Shown in pieces: positions 37,582 to 45,983 of a DNA stretch of 59,005 nt (position 1 is its first letter; each line of letters begins with the position of its first letter). A model generated the notes under the pieces. The model made no database searches, was not told the DNA's origin, and saw only the letters and a list, made by a program, of their open reading frames with translations. The translations under genes were made by a program, and so were the position numbers. Origin of the DNA: Promethearchaeota archaeon (GTDB lineage: Archaea > Asgardarchaeota > Lokiarchaeia > Helarchaeales > RDOG01); contig RDOG01000023.1 in assembly GCA_011365055.1 (NCBI GenBank), forward strand, positions 1 through 59,005. The letters run 5' to 3'.

Positions 37582-38073
37582 ATGAAAGATGATAAAATTG
37601 AGTTGTCTTTGAAAGAAAAGTACGAAGAAAGATTAATTGACGTGATAGAAGATATTATTTGGAAGATGGGGTTTGAACAGCTACAAGGTCGTTTAATAGG
37701 CACATTAGTGGTCTCCCAAGATGATGCATTATCTATTGATGACTTACAGAAAAAAACAGGTTATGGTGCTTCAGCCTTAAGTCTAATTCTGAAAGATATG
37801 GCAAGATATGGAATGATAAAACTCATTAAAAAACCTGGAGAACGAAAACAATTCTTTACAATTGAAAAGCAATGGCTAAAAAACATGCTCTCAAACGCAC
37901 TTGTTTTTAATATCATGAAAGGAATCGATAATATAAACGAAATAAAAAATGAAATAATTGACTTAAATAGTCCAGAATTAAATGATTTGACAACAAGAAT
38001 TAATGAATTTCTAGAAGAAATAGAGAAAATGATCAATTTAATAAAGGAATTCTTGAGTAATTTTCCGTTTTAA
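37582..38073 (+). CDS. GbsR/MarR-like winged-helix transcription regulator
   Basis: The layout fits GbsR-type regulators: an N-terminal helix (EERLIDVIEDIIWKMGFEQ), then GRLIGTLVVSQDDALSIDDL, LQKKTGYGASALSLILKDM (recognition helix) and the wing RYGMIKLIKKPGERKQFFTI. A C-terminal helical pair serves for dimerisation. 163 residues from ATG 37582. It is followed 11 bases later by a small membrane protein gene that it may control, and diverges from the acidic hypothetical gene. Confidence 0.75.
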   Translation: MKDDKIELSLKEKYEERLIDVIEDIIWKMGFEQLQGRLIGTLVVSQDDALSIDDLQKKTGYGASALSLILKDMARYGMIKLIKKPGERKQFFTIEKQWLKNMLSNALVFNIMKGIDNINEIKNEIIDLNSPELNDLTTRINEFLEEIEKMINLIKEFLSNFPF

Positions 38074-38084
38074 TTGTTTTCGAG

Positions 38085-38489
38085 TTGAATTACGTGAATA
38101 AAGAAGATTTTTTGCCTATTTGGATTAAATTCAGTGGATGGCTTGAAATTATTTTTGGATTAATGATAACTTTTTTTATGGCACCTGTTTTTATCAATTT
38201 TGGAGTCCAAACAATCCCATTTTGGACTCAGTTTGCGGGAATTTCGCTGGTATTCATGGGAATCCTTTTGTTATATTCAGCTAGGGATATAAAGGTTTAT
38301 TTGATTATTCCAATAGTCTCAAGTTTATATCGTTTTACAATGGTTATTGCAGAAATTATTTTTGTTATTACTTATTTTACCGTTTCTGCTAGTTTAGTTT
38401 TTCCAATTTTATTTGCGTTATTTTACGATGCAGGGTCTGCAACTTTCACGCTTTGGATTCTATATGACTTGGATTTCTTGAAGAAATAA
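38085..38489 (+). CDS. Small four-helix membrane protein (134 aa)
   Basis: Four hydrophobic segments at about residues 12-35, 45-64, 71-97 and 100-128 are joined by short loops. The start is uncertain: TTG 38085 or GTG 38094. It follows the GbsR-like regulator on the same strand by only 11 bases, so it is probably regulated with it. No family is recognised. Confidence 0.6.
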   Translation: MNYVNKEDFLPIWIKFSGWLEIIFGLMITFFMAPVFINFGVQTIPFWTQFAGISLVFMGILLLYSARDIKVYLIIPIVSSLYRFTMVIAEIIFVITYFTVSASLVFPILFALFYDAGSATFTLWILYDLDFLKK

Positions 38490-38613
38490 TGATTTAATTC
38501 TTCTATTATTTAAATTAAAGAAATTTATTAACTATCATTTTTTTTAATAGACCATATACTAATGATATCTGCTAGCTGATTAGAGGTGAGAGCCCATAAA
38601 AGACAAGTTTGAC

Positions 38614-39069
38614 ATGGTTGGAAAGGAGTTTCCAGCGTTTACATTACCAAATTCAAGGGATGAAACAGTCAATCTTCAAGATTTTAGGGGAAAAAAAAAT
38701 CTTGTCGTAATTTTGCTAAGAGGAATTATGTGACCTTATTGTAGAGCTCATATTCTTAGATTAGGAAAAAATGTCGAAGAATTTGCGAAACTTGATGCAG
38801 AAATAATTGCCATTTTAACAGATAAATTAAAAAATGCAAAAAAAATGGAAGAAAAATATGCAAAGGGTAAAATTCCCATCTATTACAACCAAGATAAAAC
38901 AGTAGCTAACGCATTAAAACAAGAATGGAACATTATTAAACTGGGAAGAATGCCTGCTTTGCTGGTTGTTGATAAACAAGGAATAATTAAATATGCGTAT
39001 TATAGTGATTCGATGTCGGACATCCCTAAAAATAAAGAAATACTTGAATTTCTTGAAACAATAAAATAA
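38614..39069 (+). CDS. Peroxiredoxin-like selenoprotein (UGA = selenocysteine 40)
   Basis: The frame from ATG 38614 gives a complete thioredoxin-fold peroxiredoxin-like protein: VGKEFPAFTLPNSRDETVNL, VVILLRGIM, an in-frame TGA at 38731-38733, PYCRAHILRLGK, and MPALLVVDKQG near the end. Family members have RG-x-x-CPYC at this place, so the TGA stands exactly for the first redox Cys (U40), with Cys43 kept. No other lesion exists before or after it. It would reduce peroxides or disulfides in the cytosol. GAGGTG lies 25 bases upstream of the ATG but only seven before an in-frame ATA at 38596, so the true start may be AUA. A strong hairpin follows the stop. Confidence 0.8.
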
Positions 39070-39071
39070 TA

Positions 39072-39145
39072 AAGATTTGGCAGGAATAGAATCAAAAAGC
39101 TATTGGATTTTATTCTAGAGACTTAGCCAAAGTCTGCCAAATTTT
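39072..39145 (+). promoter_or_regulatory. Candidate SECIS element in the 3' UTR
   Basis: Directly after the peroxiredoxin stop, 39072-39083 pairs with 39134-39145 (12 pairs, core ATTTGGCAG/CTGCCAAAT). Above it, an unpaired GAA (39084-39086) precedes a second stem TAGAAT/ATTCTA (39087-39092 with 39112-39117), which is extended by AAAA/TTTT. The apical loop is ten bases. The 3' side of the internal loop is long (GAGACTTAGCCAAAGT) and has an alternative hairpin. Archaeal SECIS elements usually lie in the 3' UTR and carry a GAA internal bulge, so position and shape fit; the large asymmetric loop is atypical. Confidence 0.5.
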
Positions 39146-39156
39146 AATTTTTTTTC

Positions 39157-39309
39157 CTAAAAATTGGGTTCAACATCATCGTATTCCCAAAAAAGTTCAC
39201 ATTGATTGTCAATAAAGAATTTACAATTTAAACAGACACAATTAAAATTACCTTCTTCATCTTCTTCATAAGTTTCATTAGGTTGCCAACCTTCACAAAA
39301 TTTTTCCAT
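39157..39309 (-). CDS. Small cysteine-rich acidic protein (50 aa)
   Basis: It reads MEKFCEGWQPNETYEEDEEG, then NFNCVCLNCKFF, IDNQCELFW and a terminal EYDDVEPNF. AAGGGA sits five bases before ATG, a good start signal. CxCxxC plus another Cys eight residues on could hold zinc or an Fe-S cluster. It is convergent with the selenoprotein gene and ends 12 bases from the hairpin. Function is unknown. Confidence 0.55.
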   Translation of the reverse strand: MEKFCEGWQPNETYEEDEEGNFNCVCLNCKFFIDNQCELFWEYDDVEPNF

Positions 39310-39485
39310 TTAGATCCCTTTATATATTTGTAGAAACAGAAAGTATTAATTTTTGTAAGATTTGAATTAATAATGTGACTCTTTTTATTAGAAAACCAGA
39401 AGCGTTTGAGTTTTATTCACATGATTTATAGGTAAGTAGTAATAAATAGTGAATGAGAGTAATAAATCTAATCGCAGGTTTTTTT

Positions 39486-40298
39486 ATGCAAAGGTTATTG
39501 GATAAAGTTGTTTTGATAACGGGTGGAGCTTCAGGTATCGGACGTGGCATTGTGAAAAAGTTCGCAGAAGAAGGAGCGGATATTATAATATTTGATGTTT
39601 TTCTACGATCATCTGATGAAATTAAAAAAATAAAAACGGAAATTGAATCTGAAGCAAAATCTTTTGGGCGAAAAACACTAATTTTAAAAGTTGACGTTTC
39701 AGATCCAAAACAAGTTGAAGAAAATGTTAAGAAATCAATTACAGAATTTAAGCGAATTGATGTTTTAATTAATAATGCTGGTATCATGCCCCCTACATAC
39801 CTACGACATTTAATCCATATGAAGGAAGAACATTGGAAACAAATCATCGATGTTAATCTGAATGGTGTATTTTATTGTGCTAAATACGTTGCAAGACAAA
39901 TGCTTAAGCAAAAAGATAAATCAAATCCAAATAAAATTCGCGGAAAAATAATTAACATGTCATCAGTTGAAGGAAAACAAGGTACGGTAAATTTGAGTGC
40001 ATATTGTGCAACTAAGTTTGGAGTAATAGGAATAACCCAAACATTAGCCAAAGAATTGGCTCAGAATAAAATTCTAGTTAATGCCATATGTCCTGGTGCG
40101 GTCAAAACTCCCTTAATGGGACCCCTTGCAGATGCTGTTATGGGAAACCTAGGTGGAGAAATAGGAATGAAACCACTCCTTGATAGACCTGCAACACCAG
40201 AAGATATCGCAAATATGGCATTATTTCTTGCATCAGACGAATCTAATTACATCACGGGGCAATCGTTTAATGTTTGTGGCGGGATGTTATTTCATTAA
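39486..40298 (+). CDS. Short-chain dehydrogenase/reductase
   Basis: Classical SDR marks are present: LITGGASGIGRGI (TGxxxGxG cofactor loop, about residues 9-21), VLINNAGIMPP (NNAG), MSSVEGKQG (catalytic Ser) and SAYCATKFG (Tyr-x-x-x-Lys), then CPGAVKTPL. It is an NAD(P)-dependent oxidoreductase of about 270 residues. ATG 39486 has GCAGGT upstream and starts right before the Rossmann strand; a longer reading from 39453 lacks a site. Substrate is unknown. Confidence 0.9.
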   Translation: MQRLLDKVVLITGGASGIGRGIVKKFAEEGADIIIFDVFLRSSDEIKKIKTEIESEAKSFGRKTLILKVDVSDPKQVEENVKKSITEFKRIDVLINNAGIMPPTYLRHLIHMKEEHWKQIIDVNLNGVFYCAKYVARQMLKQKDKSNPNKIRGKIINMSSVEGKQGTVNLSAYCATKFGVIGITQTLAKELAQNKILVNAICPGAVKTPLMGPLADAVMGNLGGEIGMKPLLDRPATPEDIANMALFLASDESNYITGQSFNVCGGMLFH

Positions 40299-40404
40299 AA
40301 TAAGTTTTTTTAAAACAACTTATCTTGGTTTTATTAAAGATTTTGAGTTGAAAAACCCTCGGTTCATTTCTTTTTAAAAGCTAAATTATTTTCATTAAAG
40401 AAAT

Positions 40405-41280
40405 TTAGATTAATCCTGCAGTTTGTAACCCCTTAATGAGCCAATCTCCAAACATATTTGATAATATTTCCACTTGAACTCCCGTTAATCCTATTTGATT
40501 GAGATACTTCATTATTTCCGCCACAATATAATCTTTTGATGGATTTTGCTTATATCTGGTTAAAAGGAAATCTAACCAAAAATTTAATTTTTTTTCTGCC
40601 TGATCTAGAAAATCTCTTGCAAATTCATCTCTCAAACACCCAAAATGAGCAATACAAATAGAATCAAAATTTACGGTACTTATTTTTTTAATGCTATTTA
40701 ATAGATTTTCTTTTGAAAATTCGGGCGGCATAATCGGTGCAATAAATAATTTTTCACTCATTGGATAGCCAAAGGAATCCCCAGTAAAAAGAATTTTATT
40801 CTTCTGATCTAGAACGGACAAACTACAATTAGTATGACCAGGGGTTTCAAAGATTTTTAATTCAATATCTCCAAGATCTATTATATCTTCATCTTTTAAA
40901 GGTGAAACATCCGTTATAGGTTTTGATTTTGGTGCAAAATCTGAAAATCCTTTATTAAATTCCTCTGCATTTTTAAGAGTTTGCACTCCAATTCTACTTA
41001 CCAATACTTCAATGTTTGGAAATATTTTTTTAATATTTAACGTGCCATCTGCATGATCCCAATGAGAATGCGTTAATATAAGAAAATCAGGTTCTAAATT
41101 TAATTGTTTAATCTTTTTAGCAATCGTTTTCCCTTCTTGCTTACCCGATGCATCGATCAAGGCAATTTTTTTTGAACCTTTCACTAAGTAACAGGCCATG
41201 CTTTGTTTCTGCGCGAATAAAAATGAATCAAAGAGATAAACATTTTCATTTATTTTTCCTTCTTCTCTAATCCACGACAT
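40405..41280 (-). CDS. Metallo-beta-lactamase-fold hydrolase (glyoxalase II-like group)
   Basis: The zinc motif THSHWDHADG (about residues 72-81), FETPGHTNCSL (His ligand), FTGDSFG (Asp ligand) and IAHFG (last His) are complete. The remaining 90 residues are helical. The layout matches MBL hydrolases acting on thioesters, quorum lactones or similar. ATG 41280 has GGTGA five bases upstream. It is convergent with the SDR gene. Confidence 0.87.
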   Translation of the reverse strand: MSWIREEGKINENVYLFDSFLFAQKQSMACYLVKGSKKIALIDASGKQEGKTIAKKIKQLNLEPDFLILTHSHWDHADGTLNIKKIFPNIEVLVSRIGVQTLKNAEEFNKGFSDFAPKSKPITDVSPLKDEDIIDLGDIELKIFETPGHTNCSLSVLDQKNKILFTGDSFGYPMSEKLFIAPIMPPEFSKENLLNSIKKISTVNFDSICIAHFGCLRDEFARDFLDQAEKKLNFWLDFLLTRYKQNPSKDYIVAEIMKYLNQIGLTGVQVEILSNMFGDWLIKGLQTAGLI

Positions 41281-41448
41281 AAAATTCACCAGCTCAGTTT
41301 TGAATCATTCATCCTCAAAAGAGATTATTAATTAAATTTATTTTTTTCATTCAAGGCTTAATAAATTTTATTTACAAAAAATTTTATAATTAATGAAATT
41401 AATAAATCGGGATTATCATCATTAGCGTTTAAAAAATAAAAAAAGGGA

Positions 41449-42555
41449 TTATTTTCCCATTATAGGGGGCGGTACAAGCACGTTTCGAGGTCCAGTTCTC
41501 TCGATTTTTATTGCTTCTTCAGGACAGAATCTTGCACATACACCACATCCAATACAGCGTTCTTCCTTAACTTCTGCTTTTTCATCAGAATTAAGAGCAA
41601 TTGCTTCCATTGGACATTTCTCTTCGCATGTTCCGCATCCAATACATTTATCAACTATAACTCGAGGCATGTACGTTGCTAACGTGTATATTGGCATGGA
41701 ACCTTCATAATGCATGCGGAAAAGACCACAACAACATTTACAACAATTACAAATGCCATCCAAATCTTTTTTCAGGTTTAATTGAGAGTGAAATACCTTA
41801 TGAACTAATCCATAATCCTCTGCTCTCTTGAGCATTTGTTTTGCCTCTTCTTTAGTAACTTCTTTAGCAAAACCACGTTCTATCACAAATTCAGCTGACT
41901 TACCAAATTGCATACAAACTTGGTGATCGTTTGGGGTTGCTTTACATTCGTGTCCCGTTAATTTCCGGACGTGTTTACAATAGCACACGTTTGATATAGC
42001 AATTGGGTCATAATAATCGACGAGCTCATAAACATCTTCTGAAAGTATCGCTCGTTCTTGACCGACTTCAACAAATTCTTCAACAGGGACGGTTCGTGAA
42101 ATTGGATTAAAATTCTTAAATTGTGGTATTATGTTTTCTAAATTGCCTTGAACGGATATATTAAGTTCTTTTTGAATTTTTTCAAATAAAGCAGCAATTT
42201 TTTTCTGTTTTGGACCTGTTTCTCCTCTCATTAATGAAAATTCAAGAATTCCTGGAAATAAAGGTAGTAAATAATAGACCCTAACTCCCGTACTTTTACT
42301 TTTAGTACCTGCAATAATTCCATTATCCATTAACTCGTCTAAAATTTTCAATATTTTTTCTTCAGAAAGATCTGATCGCTCTTTAATTTGGTCAAGATTT
42401 AACGCATTTTTTTTAAAAGAATTTACTATAAATTCAGCTTGTTCCTCATTTACTAGTATTTGTAAGAATTCTATTAAATTTTCACTAATAACAAAAGGAA
42501 CCATTCCGACATTTATTATCTTTCTCGCCAATTTTTTCCATAGTTTCTCAGACAA
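41449..42555 (-). CDS. HTH-Fe-S protein with CxCCxCCC centre (paralogue 2)
   Basis: The winged-helix N-terminus (LDQIKERSDLSEEKILKIL, then DELMDNGIIAG) is followed by CYCKHVRKLTGHECKA, QVCMQFG, CNCCKCCCG and two ferredoxin motifs CIGCGTCEEKCP and CIGCGVCARFCP. The same order occurs in paralogues at 23712-24869 and 42923-44047. TTG 42555 with GGTG seven bases upstream is the start. It is divergent from paralogue 3 across 367 bases. Its promoter contains an inverted repeat that is copied in front of the big MoxR operon, so it may be autoregulated by a DNA-binding Fe-S protein, perhaps this one. Confidence 0.8.
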   Translation of the reverse strand: MSEKLWKKLARKIINVGMVPFVISENLIEFLQILVNEEQAEFIVNSFKKNALNLDQIKERSDLSEEKILKILDELMDNGIIAGTKSKSTGVRVYYLLPLFPGILEFSLMRGETGPKQKKIAALFEKIQKELNISVQGNLENIIPQFKNFNPISRTVPVEEFVEVGQERAILSEDVYELVDYYDPIAISNVCYCKHVRKLTGHECKATPNDHQVCMQFGKSAEFVIERGFAKEVTKEEAKQMLKRAEDYGLVHKVFHSQLNLKKDLDGICNCCKCCCGLFRMHYEGSMPIYTLATYMPRVIVDKCIGCGTCEEKCPMEAIALNSDEKAEVKEERCIGCGVCARFCPEEAIKIERTGPRNVLVPPPIMGK

Positions 42556-42693
42556 TTTCTCACACCATTTTAAAATTTATCCTAAAATAATTTAATTATA
42601 AAATGAAAAATTAACCTTTGAATGTAATCTCTTTTTGCTGAAAACCGATATTTTCTGGAAAAATAATAAAGATAATCGTTAAATAATAAAAAT
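42528..42693. repeat. Promoter/leader repeat, copy 1 (upstream of HTH-Fe-S paralogue 2)
   Basis: It aligns with 58114-58293 over about 165 bases, including an identical 54-base block (42617-42670 matching 58217-58270). The homology reaches into the first codons of both genes. Copy 2 has an extra duplication of about 14 bases (CTACCTAAAATAA region). Confidence 0.85.
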
Positions 42694-42922
42694 AATAATA
42701 AAAATTTAAATTAAAAAAATAAATTAAAAAAATTAGTTAAAAAATATTAACAAATCATCGAAATTTTCTTCATACTGGATGAAGAAGAAGGGATTTAGAA
42801 TATTTCGAGAAATTAATGAATTTAAAAGAGATTCAAGAGTTGAATAAAACAATATAAATAAATTTTATCCAATTTTAAAAATACCAACAATATCAAAATA
42901 GTAAAAAAAGGAGCAGTTTTAC
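42556..42922. other. Divergent intergenic region between HTH-Fe-S paralogues 2 and 3
   Basis: Besides the promoter repeat it holds low-complexity AT tracts (AATAATAATAAAAATTT types) at 42690-42760 and the GGAG signal of paralogue 3 near 42909. No gene or RNA is visible. Confidence 0.6.
42632..42663. promoter_or_regulatory. Candidate operator: imperfect inverted repeat, site 1
   Basis: TTTTTGCTGAAAA, a CCGATA spacer and TTTTCTGGAAAAA are inverted with 11 of 13 positions matching. It lies about 80 bases before the paralogue 2 start and is conserved without change at the second promoter, so it could bind a dimeric regulator. Confidence 0.45.
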
Positions 42923-44047
42923 ATGAGTGATATTGATTATTATGAAGAAGTAAGAACAAAACTTGAAATGGGTCCGTTATTCGCCCCAAAACATGAAGCA
43001 ACTTATGAGATCATGAAAATTCTTTGGAATGAAGAAGAAATTAAAATCCTCTACCATTTCCCGAAAGCATATGACCCAATTGGTATCCAAGAGCTAGCTG
43101 AGAAAACAGGAATTCCAAAAGCTCAATTGAAAACAACTTTAAATAGATTATCAGAAAAAGGAACTCTATCAAAGAAGGGATCAAAGTTCTCCTTAATGAC
43201 CCTCGCTCCTGGAGTATTCGAACGATATTATTGTGAACGCAAGGATACTGAAGAGAATCTTACCAAAGCCGCGGTAATTTTCAGGAAGATAATGGATGAT
43301 ATTTTACCTCAATTATTAATGGAAGCTAAGGTCAAGTTAATGCGTCCTTTACTTCCAATCGATGCTAAGGAAAAATTGATACAAATTGATACGACCATAA
43401 ATACTAAGTCACAAGTGCTTCCTCATGAAATAGCAGAGGAAATAATTAATAAATACGATTACTTTGCAACGGTTCCTTGTCAATGTCGTTTATTGGGAGA
43501 ATATTCAGGGGAACCTTGCAAGAGAGCACCTGCAGAACTTGGATGTTTATTTTGTGGCCTAATGGGGCAAGTTACAGTCGAATTAGGATGGGGTAAAGAA
43601 TTAACAAAACAAGAAGCCATTGAACACCTACGAAAAGCTGAAAAAGCAGGTCTTGTTCATCATACCGTGGATGACATTAGCGCGGAATCTAAATTGTTTA
43701 TTTGTAACTGTTGTTCCTGTCATTGCGGTGTTTTAAGTCCTTCTAAGAAATCCCGTATTTATGCAACAAATCCAAGCAATTATAGACCAGAAAGGGATAA
43801 CACACTTTGCGTGAAATGTGGAACATGTATGGAAAAATGCCCGATGGATGCAATCTTCCATATTTATCCTCGGAAGACGGATTCTTCTGATGAACATATG
43901 TTATTAAGAGACGAGTATTGCATAGGATGTGGCGTCTGCGCAGTAAATTGTCCAAATAATGCAATTAAAATGGTAAAAATTAGTGATTCAATACCTCAAA
44001 AACACCTGAAACTCGGCACGAAGTCATTTTTGGAACTTTTAATGTAA
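42923..44047 (+). CDS. HTH-Fe-S protein with CxCCxCHC centre (paralogue 3)
   Basis: Same architecture as paralogues 1 and 2: winged helix (IQELAEKTGIPKAQLKTTLN, then RLSEKGTLSKKG), PCQCRLLGEYSGEPCKRAP with GCLFCG, CNCCSCHCG and ferredoxin motifs CVKCGTCMEKCP and CIGCGVCAVNCP. One cysteine of the CCC run is replaced by His, which could tune a cluster. ATG follows GGAG. It is divergent from paralogue 2. The three copies differ in the first cysteine region, suggesting different partners or signals. Confidence 0.8.
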   Translation: MSDIDYYEEVRTKLEMGPLFAPKHEATYEIMKILWNEEEIKILYHFPKAYDPIGIQELAEKTGIPKAQLKTTLNRLSEKGTLSKKGSKFSLMTLAPGVFERYYCERKDTEENLTKAAVIFRKIMDDILPQLLMEAKVKLMRPLLPIDAKEKLIQIDTTINTKSQVLPHEIAEEIINKYDYFATVPCQCRLLGEYSGEPCKRAPAELGCLFCGLMGQVTVELGWGKELTKQEAIEHLRKAEKAGLVHHTVDDISAESKLFICNCCSCHCGVLSPSKKSRIYATNPSNYRPERDNTLCVKCGTCMEKCPMDAIFHIYPRKTDSSDEHMLLRDEYCIGCGVCAVNCPNNAIKMVKISDSIPQKHLKLGTKSFLELLM

Positions 44048-44167
44048 TTTTATTAAAATTTAATTCCATAGACCCACTATTCATAATAAAATAAAGGAAT
44101 AAAGATTTGAAAATGAATCATTGCGAAAGGAAAACTCTATGGTTTTCTAAGCATTTATCAATTTCTA

Positions 44168-44506
44168 TCACTTTTCCGCTACCTCCATATTGATTGCAGC
44201 ATACTTTTTGCACGTCAGGGAAAAGATTTTACATTCTGAATTTTCAAATGGAAAGACATGGCATTTATTTTTAATATAATATTCAGAAATGTTCATAAAT
44301 TTTCTTCCATTCTCCGATCTTTCCAAATAAAGGTTTTCCTCTATATATAATTTAACTTTATAATAAACTATTGTTTGAGTTTTATTATATTCAAAAAATT
44401 TTATGTATATATCTGAAATCACTTGCCCTTGTTCGATGTTCATATTAGATTCATATAATTTGTTAATGCTGATTGGTTTGAAAAATTTTTTCTTAGACGT
44501 TAACAT
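44168..44506 (-). CDS. Hypothetical operon-end protein (112 aa)
   Basis: Last gene of the minus-strand MoxR operon, 14 bases after the vWA gene. It is beta-rich: VISDIYIKFFEYNKTQTIVY, then YKVKLYIEENLYLERSENG. The segment IYIKFFEYNKT...YYKVKL resembles VYFKFYDYHRS...YYFKLL in the C-terminal domain of the LRR protein of the same operon, so the two may share a small domain. Near its end, KNKCHVFPFENSECKIFSLTC has three cysteines. Function is unknown. Confidence 0.6.
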   Translation of the reverse strand: MLTSKKKFFKPISINKLYESNMNIEQGQVISDIYIKFFEYNKTQTIVYYKVKLYIEENLYLERSENGRKFMNISEYYIKNKCHVFPFENSECKIFSLTCKKYAAINMEVAEK

Positions 44507-44519
44507 ATCAATTCATCAA

Positions 44520-45980
44520 TTATTTCATCAATCGAGCAATGATTTCTGATAGATTCTCGGGTGTGCATGCAATAACATCTATACCCAACTTTCGTATTTC
44601 ATTTGCATAATCTCGATTATAATAAGGTTCTGCATTAGATCCGAGAGATGCAATCCCAAGGATTCTTGTTTCCCCTTCCAAAACTTGTTTTATTGATCTC
44701 GTCAAATCGCTATACGGTCTTCCTTCGAAAAAGTCGCTAATGATGACCATTATTGTCTTTTTTGGTTTTTTAATCAAAGAACGTCCATAATCAACAGCTT
44801 GAGTTATGTCCGTTCCACCTCCTAATTGTACTGACATCAAAACATCTACTGGATCATCAATTTTATCTGATAAATCAACAACTTGAGTATCAAAAATGAT
44901 CAAGTTTATATGAACTGCAGGTAGGCTAGCAAAAATTGAAGCCATTACAACAGAATAAATAACTGAATCACTCATGGATCCACTTTCATCAACAAGAATC
45001 ACTATTTGCCATGCTCTTTTCCTTTTTTCAGCGCTATAAAATCTTGGCTCCGCCATGATCAGTTTCTTTAACTCTGGATTGTAATGTTTTAAATTTCGTT
45101 GAATGCTCTGTTTCCAGTCAATATTTCTAAAAACTTTAATAGGAGTGTGTTCTTCGCGTTTAATTGCTCCAATTATGTATTTTTTTACTTCATTTTGTAA
45201 TTTGTCTTTAAGGTCGTCAACAACCTTTTTTACAACTGTTCTTGCTGCTATTTTGACTTTCTCTGGCAACATATGTTTGAGTGATATTATTGTTTTAACC
45301 ATTTCTAGGCTTGGTTCGACCTTATCAAAAAGCTCTGGATGGTTAACGAGGTCTCCTAAATCTGTTTTTTTAACAAAATCTTTCTCTAGAACTTCTTTTG
45401 CATTTTTTGGAAATAACTCATTAACATTTTCAATCCATTTTGGAATCGATAATCTACTTCGCCCTAAATTGGCACTTCTTTGTTGTTGAGTTGTTGCGTA
45501 AACGAAATTTAGTATATCATCCAATTTATTTAATTCTATATCATCGATCTCACCATCTTCATCACCACCTCCCCTTCCAAAGAGATCATCCTGATCTCCC
45601 TTACTTTTAGTTATTTCACTACTTCCTGCCCTTTCTCCTTTGGATTGACGCTTTACTTGTATTTCTCCTACTTTATCCACTTTGCTCCTTTTTCCTGATT
45701 CTCCAACATCCCCAGTCTGACCAGTTTTTCCAACCTTTCCGGCTTTTCCAGCCTTCCCTGTCTTCCCAGATTTTCCCGTCTTCACAGATTTCGAGGATTT
45801 CTCTGTTTTCATAGTTTGTTTTGTTAAATCACTTAATTTATTACCACCCAATTGGATTCCTTGATCCTCTGCCTCTTTTCCTAAAATTAAACGCCATTTT
45901 GCTAATGTAGCTTTTTGAGATAACGATAGTTTATCATAAATTTTTTTTCTTTCTAAGACATCTTCAGTGCTTGATGGCAT
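44520..45980 (-). CDS. vWA-domain protein of a MoxR/DUF5682 system
   Basis: The C-terminal 190 residues are a von Willebrand A domain with a complete MIDAS metal site: LVDESGSMSDS, GGGTDITQ and ISDFFEG. The N-terminus (LSQKATLAKWRLILGKEAED) is typical of the CoxE-like vWA partners of MoxR. Between them is a Gly/Lys tandem stretch (TGKSGKTGKAGKAGKVGKTG) and an acidic hinge, then a helical domain. Adjacent to the DUF5682 stop (TAA-TTG-ATG). It would present substrates or metal-bound ligands to the AAA+ ring. The GK stretch is an unusual flexible, positively charged linker. Confidence 0.88.
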   Translation of the reverse strand: MPSSTEDVLERKKIYDKLSLSQKATLAKWRLILGKEAEDQGIQLGGNKLSDLTKQTMKTEKSSKSVKTGKSGKTGKAGKAGKVGKTGQTGDVGESGKRSKVDKVGEIQVKRQSKGERAGSSEITKSKGDQDDLFGRGGGDEDGEIDDIELNKLDDILNFVYATTQQQRSANLGRSRLSIPKWIENVNELFPKNAKEVLEKDFVKKTDLGDLVNHPELFDKVEPSLEMVKTIISLKHMLPEKVKIAARTVVKKVVDDLKDKLQNEVKKYIIGAIKREEHTPIKVFRNIDWKQSIQRNLKHYNPELKKLIMAEPRFYSAEKRKRAWQIVILVDESGSMSDSVIYSVVMASIFASLPAVHINLIIFDTQVVDLSDKIDDPVDVLMSVQLGGGTDITQAVDYGRSLIKKPKKTIMVIISDFFEGRPYSDLTRSIKQVLEGETRILGIASLGSNAEPYYNRDYANEIRKLGIDVIACTPENLSEIIARLMK

Positions 45981-45983
45981 CAA

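Noticed and set aside
38560..38610. tRNA or riboswitch before the selenoprotein gene
   Set aside because: No cloverleaf or known aptamer core could be drawn; the sequence is better read as a leader with a Shine-Dalgarno site.
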